From Rodentolepis nana (Eukaryota; Platyhelminthes; Cestoda; Cyclophyllidea; Hymenolepididae), in NCBI GenBank assembly GCA_900617975.1, contig UZAE01014425.1:1-14491 (forward strand): a DNA stretch of 14,491 bases, read 5' to 3'. The position numbers and the translations under genes are program-made. Below, piece by piece: positions 9,665 through 14,491 of this stretch. How positions within the stretch are numbered: the first letter of the stretch is position 1; each line of letters opens with the position of its first letter. Under the pieces are notes generated by a model. That model was given only the letters and a program-made list of their open reading frames with translations, was not told where the DNA came from and ran no database searches.

Positions 9665-10918
9665 TTAATCAATCCATGAGATGTCAAGACGAAAAGGGAT
9701 ACCTTCGGAGAAAATTTCAGGATTAGCAGCCATATTAGGAATCGAAATGCTTCCTGAGGCTTTTGAGTGTTTCCACACAAAAACTAGAGAAGTTAATTAA
9801 AACGCGAAGTTTAGAGAATGCTTGAATCCATATTTTATGCATACAATGAAGCAAAATGTCAGTTAAAATTGAGCCCTTGAATCACCAAATGGCTAACTCA
9901 CTGAAACTCGAAAATGCGAATTTGCGGAGATTGAGCCAGGCTGGTTCGTAATTTCTGCTTCGATCACATAACAAAATGGCGCGGAATATATACACTAATC
10001 AAAAAAGAAGCTGCGGTTCATGTAGTTCTAGTATTCCACATATGTGAAATCCATTTCTTTGTACTACAATGCCATTCAACTCAGAGGGTTTGTATTGAGA
10101 CGTTTTATAACAGTGACACTTCAGATCAGTCGAAGAGGAGTCTGTGTGGAAACCATGCACTGCAAAAGTGAGCTTTTTTAAATTTAGCTCAAAATAAGAC
10201 TATTGTTGCATTCATCAGTGGTTGTTTGGAGCCAATAAAAATTCAAAGAATTAGATTCCGAGCGACGTAAAACACTCACTATTCAAAAAGTATTAAATAA
10301 ATTGCATGATGCATATATTCGGTGACGAAAAATTGACTAAATATGATTGTGAACGACTTCTTAATTAGTGAACAAGTGGGCTTATTCTAAATGAATCTTA
10401 TTTAAAACAAGTTGAGACTAGTTGGTTCAATATTTTCAAAAGATTTGATCATGGTCTTCAAATCAAATGTGATATGCATTTTAATTTAAATTCGCTCATT
10501 TCTTCATTTATTGCAAACTAAAATTGATTGAAAAAGAATTTAATGATGATTTGCACTTGTAAATAACTCTGATGATTCATTGGCGTATGTTTTCTCCTCT
10601 AATGAGCGTTTTAATGAGAGGCACTTGATTACGACAATCAATTCGAACCGATTTGGGTTTATCAGAAGTAATCCATACTCAGACTTGAAAGAGAGTCATT
10701 TGGAATAAAATTAGAGACAATTTGACATCTAAAAGAATATCTAATATATTTTAAGAGGCTGTTTATCATCTTTTAGTGATTTATTAATTAATATATTATA
10801 TAGTACTTCCAACAAATCTTCAAACAATTCTATGTATAAGGTTTTCCAAAGTACATTTAAATGGCTGTTAATGAAAATTAAAACTAATTATGTTTTGCTG
10901 CCATTTTTTGTTTTAATA
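9665..10918. other. Gene-free stretch between retroelements; one very weak promoter-like site
   Basis: No recognised gene. The part at 9900-10180 is somewhat less AT-rich than its surroundings. It contains a TTTTATAA at 10103-10110 followed by an ATG in good context at 10155-10157 and a GTGAGC that could be a splice donor at 10168. No downstream exon was found, so this is reported only as an observation. The rest, 10180-10918, is plain AT-rich DNA ending at the AATA duplication (10915-10918) of the next LTR. Confidence 0.45.
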
Positions 10919-11207
10919 TGTGGGCCACGTCATCGCATGCCTGCACGCCAGGATTGGCAGGTGCGACCGTACAAACAGTGACCACTCATTAACCTCTGTT
11001 TTTTTTAACCTAATCCGCCATCCTGATCATGATTAAGCTTTCTGCGTGTACACTTTATCCTGATTAAACGTGCTCCGTGCCACAAGTCTGTTTCCTTTAT
11101 AGCTGGGCTATAGCTTGGCTGTTTCTGGGAGTCTAGCTAGATGTTGGAGAAACTGACATAGAGATTTCTGACTCAGTCAGGCTTTAATAAGGTAGCAATC
11201 CGCTACA
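10919..11207 (-). mobile_element. Solo LTR of family A, reverse orientation, copy 3
   Basis: Flanked by a perfect 4-bp duplication, AATA on the plus strand, at 10915-10918 and 11208-11211. Read on the minus strand it begins TGTAGCGGATTGCTAC and ends GGCCCACA, so both terminal TGT and ACA are intact. The TATA box (11095-11101) and the TGACTCA/TGAGTCA site (11169-11175) are retained. It has three small internal deletions relative to copy 2. One is a 23-base loss between two GTAC tetramers (copy 2 keeps both). Another is about 20 bases between the CACGTTTA and AAGTGTAC landmarks. The third is about 16 bases just before the 3' terminus. It is a solo LTR with no coding content. Its duplication differs from those of the other two copies, which shows a separate insertion event. 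Confidence 0.82.
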
Positions 11208-11472
11208 AATACCTCCTTTAGATCTAGTTGATTTAAATAGGGGTGCGTTAATTTGTCTAATAAAATTGCTAATTTTTTAAAACTTAGAAAAGATAAATAT
11301 AAATTTATTTTAATATTTTCATTGATTAATGAATAAAATGCTTGACTGCACCTTATTTCTGGAAGTGCCTAACATTTAAGCTGAAAAAAGCCTTTCTAAA
11401 AACAAAGTTGCTGATTGTTTTCATATGTTACAACAGTAAAATTGCATTAAATAAACGATAATCAAATTTCCT
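11208..11472. other. Spacer between LTR copy 3 and family B copy 3
   Basis: AT-rich sequence with nothing recognisable. It is not similar to the spacer between LTR copy 1 and family B copy 2, so the two LTR plus B pairs do not come from duplication of one compound unit. Confidence 0.5.
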
Positions 11473-11795
11473 GGGGGTGTGCGATAGACTTACCTCCATG
11501 TGGTGCACCCTGGGCAACATATACTCGTACGGCAAAAAAGTCTATTAACTGGCAGTTGACTTCTGACTTCTGACTTGTTATATTCGATCCCTACCACAGT
11601 ACTCATCTTACCCTCTTCTTTACCTTTGTGTCTGTCTGCCTCTTTTACATCTGTGAATCGCTCTTCTCTTCCCCACCCCTCGACTTTCTGCTACTTTGAT
11701 GAACCTTCCCTCTGTGAAGCCCGAAGTCAGCTAAATGGCTAATGATATCTATCAAAACGCCTGCCATTTGAAATATATATATATATATATATATA
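11473..11795 (+). mobile_element. Family B retroelement, near full length with (AT)n tail, copy 3
   Basis: Begins GGGGGTGTGCGATAGACTTA, includes CCTCCATGTGGTGCACCC, a TGGGCAACATATACTCGTAC stretch and AACTGGCAGTTGACTTC. It then carries a small local duplication of ACTTCTG and ends CAAAACGCCTGCCATTTGAA followed by a perfect (AT)n tail. TATTCGATCCC in the middle looks like a pol III B box in isolation, but the other copies read ATTCAACC or ATTCCACC at the same place, so I do not claim a tRNA-derived head. The longest copy here and the best model of the family. No clear target duplication was found around it. Confidence 0.65.
11773..11795. repeat. (AT)n tract forming the tail of family B copy 3
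   Basis: A perfect 23-base AT dinucleotide tract starting exactly where the conserved family B sequence ends, which suggests the retroelement tail seeded the microsatellite. Confidence 0.9.
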
Positions 11796-12430
11796 CTATT
11801 TGTTGTTTATAATTCTATCACTGTTGCATTTATGTATATCACGATGTACGTTTCATGCACAAAATCATTTTTTGTAGTTTTATGTGGAGGGGGGGTGGTA
11901 ATGTGCATCAATCAATCAGTTCAATAATGGAAATAATAATGAAATTATTTAAGCAAAAATCATAAATTTGAACTGAACTTCATTAACTAATTGAAGTATT
12001 GTATAAATAAGGCATTGGTTATAAATTTATATTTCAGGAAAAGGAAAGTTAACTTATTAATATTTTTCTTTCTAATTAATGGTCGATGGTTTGGGAGTTT
12101 CGGGCTTTAACGTCGAGTAGATGTGCAACAAAAACTAAAAATTGATGATAAATAAAAAGCGCAAATTAATTACTTTCGTATATAGAAGCTAATAATGTTT
12201 ATGGAGTAATCATTTAAAATGAAAATGCGTGGTTACAACATTTAGGAAAAATTGAAATGAAAAGTCATGAAAAAGTAAATAGCTAGAGCATCAGATAATC
12301 TTGCTTGACAAGAAGAATCGAAGTTGAGATGGTAAAATATATATAAACAACTACGCCCTATATGCATACTCAGTCAGCTAGTTAAATGAACCAAATTAGT
12401 TTGCCGGAAATGGGAAAATTCAAATAATAT
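11796..12430. other. Gene-free AT-rich stretch
   Basis: No gene recognised. It contains a short G-run near 11889-11896 and an acceptor-like TTTATATTTCAG near 12038, neither linked to an open frame. It ends at ATAT (12427-12430), the left flank of the third LTR. Confidence 0.5.
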
Positions 12431-12763
12431 TGTAGCGGATTGCTACGCTAGTAAAGCCTGACTGACTCAAAAATCTCTATGGCAGATTCTTTAACATCTA
12501 GCTAGACTCCCAGAATCAGCTAAGCCATAGCCCAGCTATAAAGGAAACAGATGTGTAGCACGGTGCACGTTTATTCAGTGAGTATATTGCGGATCAAGTG
12601 TACACACAGGGAGCTACTCATGATCAGGATGGCTGATTTGATTAAACAGAGGTTGATGATTGGTCACTGTTTGTACAGTCGCTGCACACAGAGTTGTACG
12701 GCCGCACCTCCCAATCCTGTCATGCAGGCATGCGATGACGTACAAGCGATAACCCGTCCCACA
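12431..12763 (+). mobile_element. Solo LTR of family A, most complete copy (copy 2)
   Basis: The longest family member at 333 bp, from TGTAGCGGATTGCTAC to CCGTCCCACA. The flanks ATAT (12427-12430) and ATGT (12764-12767) differ at one base, consistent with an aged 4-bp target duplication. It has the terminal stem GTAGC-GGATT-GCTAC, TGACTCA at 12463-12469 and TATAAAG at 12537-12543. Near the 3' end it holds a CATGCAGGCATGCGATGACG stretch that is lost from copy 1 but kept in copy 3. Open frames on both strands across it (12551-12781 plus, 12614-12832 minus) are accidental. No primer-binding site, polypurine tract or pol fragment adjoins it, so it is solo. Confidence 0.8.
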
Positions 12764-13221
12764 ATGTTTATGCAACAATAATTTCAATTGGTTAGAAAAT
12801 GGTTCTGGGTAAAGCCCTCCAGTGTCTATCAAAATGGACTAAAATAAATCATCGTCTTTATGAAAAGTAAAAATTTGCTTTTTAAAGAAGCGTTATACAT
12901 ACATACATACATATATATATATATACCTGCGATTGACTGTGATATACAAATCCTAAAATTTATAGTGCATCTAACTTATTAATAACTGGAGTGACTCTAA
13001 ATAATCCTTATTTTTTGGTCCACCAAAATATGATCGAAACTTAAAAACCATCTAAATTCCTAAAAAGTGGCACATTACTATGTTGGCTTCTGTACAATTG
13101 ATTCTTTTGTAAATTTTGATGTCTTTAGGATATTTAAAACCTTGGTAAATGTTGCCATTCTATTCATTTTGGTATTTGTGATTTTAACTGTTTCTTCTGA
13201 AATAGAGGACTTAGATTAATC
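12764..13221. other. Spacer with a compound simple repeat, otherwise empty
   Basis: AT-rich DNA between the third LTR and the minus-strand remnant. Apart from the simple repeat at 12895-12925 I see no feature. Confidence 0.5.
12895..12925. repeat. Compound (ATAC)n-(AT)n microsatellite
   Basis: About four ATAC units run into a pure AT tract. This compound form is typical of tetranucleotide expansion beside a dinucleotide core. No family B sequence is found beside it, unlike the tract at 11773-11795. Confidence 0.9.
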
Positions 13222-13572
13222 TTATTCAAATTGTTCAAAGATCATATCAACACCATTTGGAAAATCAAAACCACTAGAATTTGCTTGTCCGGAAGATTCG
13301 AGCGTATGGAGAAATGCATTCCAATGATTTTCAGACTTTCATTGCCGTAGGAAATAGGCCTTTCCTGCGTATTAACGTTCAAAACAGTAGTTGTTGTGCA
13401 ATAGGCAAATTTTTCGGTGACCCTTGCAGTTAACAACCTGGTGAGGGTTTTCTGTAAACATGTCACTAAAAGTTTTCATTTTCCGTATAGGTTTCTCATA
13501 TATAGAAATCAATGGCATTACAAGATTCCGAGAACTGCGTCCCAATAAAACCATCAGTGCTTGTATCGGCAT
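13222..13572 (-). pseudogene. Unrecognised coding-like remnant with two in-frame stops
   Basis: One minus-strand frame is open from an ATG at 13570-13572 except for a TAA (13372-13374) and a TGA (13339-13341), and ends at TAA 13222-13224. The last part, LESSGQANSSGFDFPNGVDM followed by IFEQFE, is acidic and protein-like. Just upstream of the first stop is CKGHRKICLLHNNYCFER, then YAGKAYF after it. The spacing of KG.RK, HN.Y.F and GK.Y faintly recalls a FLYWCH zinc-finger domain, but the usual Trp, Cys and His residues are not in place, so I do not name it. At the upstream end another frame reads NYADTSTDGFIGTQ, which also looks protein-like, so a frameshift is possible. It may be a dead transposon-borne or domesticated gene, or chance. 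Low certainty. Confidence 0.22.
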
Positions 13573-13576
13573 AATT

Positions 13577-14001
13577 TAAATCTGTCGAACTAGGTTTGGT
13601 ATGATTATGTGAAATGAACTGATAAATGCAGGCAGGGGGAAATCACCCCTTTTTTGTTGATACAAAGAAATCGTATTATTAATCTTAGACATTTTAATCT
13701 TCCTGAGTGTGAACAAGTAGCAACAACGAGAGATAGTAAGTCTGAATGTGGATTGAAAGATTTTAGCACAGTATAAAGTGTACATTAATCATCTAAATAG
13801 CATTCTTATAACTGAATTTTTACTCCAGTTTAAAGGTTTCTAATAAAGAACGTTTTATTTAATACAATTTTAATTTCAGGAACTTTAGTAAATTGAATAA
13901 TTTCATTTAAAACAATGTTGACCTTCATATTATTTCATGATGCTCAGTAGGTAGCACGAATACATTCCCATTCTAGTGGAAATTTGTTTCATTTTAAGTA
14001 C
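13577..14001. other. Spacer before the mariner element
   Basis: AT-rich DNA with a short minus-strand open frame (13576-13785, 69 codons) that I do not recognise and consider accidental. It ends at the TA target dinucleotide of the mariner. Confidence 0.5.
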
Positions 14002-14003
14002 TA

Positions 14004-14029
14004 TTGGGTTGACAACTAAGCCATTGCCG
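14004..14029 (+). repeat. 5' terminal inverted repeat of the mariner element
   Basis: Recognised by sequence form and by position directly after TA. Its partner would be the inverted copy at the 3' end outside the window; the exact inner boundary is therefore an estimate. Confidence 0.75.
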
Positions 14030-14184
14030 TTTTTGTTGACGGATTCACTCTATACTTTCTTTTGTTTTGTTAACGTAACCAGAGCATCTAACCTATATTT
14101 TTTTCTTACTGTATGGGCTTCTAGGTTAATTGGTAAAAATCGTTTTGTTTAGTTCTTTAGTTTTGTTTTTATCCCAATTTAAAA

Positions 14185-14491
14185 ATGAAAGAACAGGACG
14201 TGCACTTTCGACACATTTTATTGTATTACTTCCGAAAAGGCAAGAACGCATCGCAAGCACAAAAGAAGTTATGTGCCGTATATGGAGATGAAGCCTTAAA
14301 AGAAAGGCAGTGTCGAAATTGGTTTGAAAGATTTCGTTCCGGTGATTTTTCACTGAAAAATTCACAACGATCTGGCCGCCCAGTCGAAGTGGATGAAACC
14401 CATATCAAGGCCATTATCGATTCAAATCGTCACAGCACAACACGAGATATTGCAGAGAAGCTCAATGTGTCGCATACATGCATTGAAAAAA
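14185..14491 (+). CDS. Mariner transposase, N-terminal 102 residues (partial)
   Basis: The enzyme cuts and rejoins the transposon ends at TA sites in the nucleus. The visible part is the DNA-binding half. Residues 7-65 form the first helix-turn-helix region seen in mariner transposases: HFRHILLYYFRKGKNASQA, then a CAVYG stretch, then ERQCRNWFERFRSGDFSL. The linker QRSGRPVEVDE carries the GRP AT-hook-like motif. Residues 75-102 open the second helix-turn-helix with TTRDIAEKLNVSHT. The frame has no stop or frameshift up to the window edge, and the ATG at 14185 matches the usual N-terminal length before the first helix-turn-helix. The linker and second helix-turn-helix look closer to the cecropia/mellifera-type mariners than to Mos1 or Himar1, but that assignment is from memory. 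Catalytic aspartates lie beyond the edge. Such proteins are often labelled SETMAR-like in automatic annotation. Open frames on the opposite strand here are shadows. Confidence 0.9.
   Translation, partial: MKEQDVHFRHILLYYFRKGKNASQAQKKLCAVYGDEALKERQCRNWFERFRSGDFSLKNSQRSGRPVEVDETHIKAIIDSNRHSTTRDIAEKLNVSHTCIEK

Larger units (their letters stand above)
14004..14491 (+). mobile_element. 5' part of a Tc1/mariner-superfamily transposon (mariner), cut by the window edge
   Basis: The element begins immediately after a TA dinucleotide (14002-14003), the invariant mariner target. The first 26 or so bases (14004-14029) start TTGGGTTGACAACTAAG and end near ATTGCCG. This matches the form of mariner terminal inverted repeats of the TTGGGTTGGCAACTAAGTxATTGCxG kind found in insects and other invertebrates. 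An untranslated leader of about 155 bases leads to the transposase start at 14185. The right half, including the DDD catalytic domain and the 3' inverted repeat, lies beyond the window, so intactness cannot be judged. Confidence 0.88.

Noticed and set aside
11570..11605. tRNA-like A and B boxes in family B copy 3 (TGGCAGTTGACT and TTCGATCCC)
   Set aside because: The B-box match is present only in this copy; copies 1 and 2 read ATTCCACC and ATTCAACC at the same place, so it is not a family property.
8946..11795. LTR plus family B pairs as one compound unit duplicated in inverted orientation
   Set aside because: An inverted duplication would give the order B then LTR in the second pair, but the order is LTR then B. 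The spacers are unrelated in sequence and differ in length (about 117 and 265 bases).
8946..12763. LTR copies 1 and 2 as the two ends of one complete retrotransposon
   Set aside because: Copy 1 has ACCT on both of its own sides and copy 2 has ATAT/ATGT, so each is a separate insertion. The DNA between them holds other repeats and no gag or pol.
12551..12832. Open frames on both strands inside the third LTR
   Set aside because: They lie in LTR sequence that is non-coding in the other copies, where deletions not divisible by three break the frames.
14126..14414. Minus-strand open frames opposite the mariner
   Set aside because: They are antisense shadows of the transposase reading frame.
1..14491. 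CRISPR array, tRNA or rRNA gene, or bacterial-type operon
   Set aside because: No regularly spaced identical repeats, no tRNA-type GTTCGANNC box with a foldable partner, and no closely packed long open frames on either strand.

Overview
This is a strongly AT-rich, gene-poor piece of eukaryotic nuclear DNA, most likely from an invertebrate animal and plausibly an arthropod. The best clue is a mariner transposon with an open transposase N-terminus at the right edge, together with degenerate transposase remnants, solo LTRs and short retroelements whose tails are simple repeats. I see no operons, ribosome binding sites, tRNA or rRNA genes, CRISPR arrays or phage genes. I see no convincing host gene. 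The species cannot be named from the sequence alone.

Left part (1-5000). The left edge carries the broken C-terminal part of a Mutator-like transposase-domain gene on the minus strand. It is followed by an (AT)n tract and then by old, diverged duplications. One unit at 976-1580 recurs about 3 kb later at 3976-4675. A second unit of roughly 310 bp (3048-3362) is repeated immediately downstream (3376-3956), and this second copy is interrupted by a 284-bp short retroelement, called here family B. The uninterrupted neighbour acts as a built-in empty site and fixes the insertion boundaries, with the 8-bp target duplication CTTAACCG.

Middle (5000-8900). This stretch is AT-rich and largely featureless. 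Its only open frames are short and unrecognised. One 5'-truncated fragment of family B lies at 8028-8079.

Right part (8900-12800). This is a nest of retroelement debris. Three solo LTRs of one family (family A, 289-333 bp, TGT...ACA ends, each with its own 4-bp target duplication) lie at 8946-9242 (+), 10919-11207 (-) and 12431-12763 (+). Two near full-length family B copies lie at 9360-9664 and 11473-11795. All three LTRs keep a terminal hairpin, a TGACTCA motif and a TATAAAG box.

Right edge (12800-14491). A compound simple repeat is followed by a minus-strand coding-like remnant with two stops. A mariner element then starts right after a TA dinucleotide at 14002-14003. Its transposase frame opens at 14185 and runs off the window.

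The elements do not work together as a pathway; the window records successive insertions, excision-like LTR recombination and decay. I found no new defence, biosynthetic or regulatory system. The most informative items are the two apparently unnamed repeat families (A and B), whose boundaries can be set from the sequence itself.
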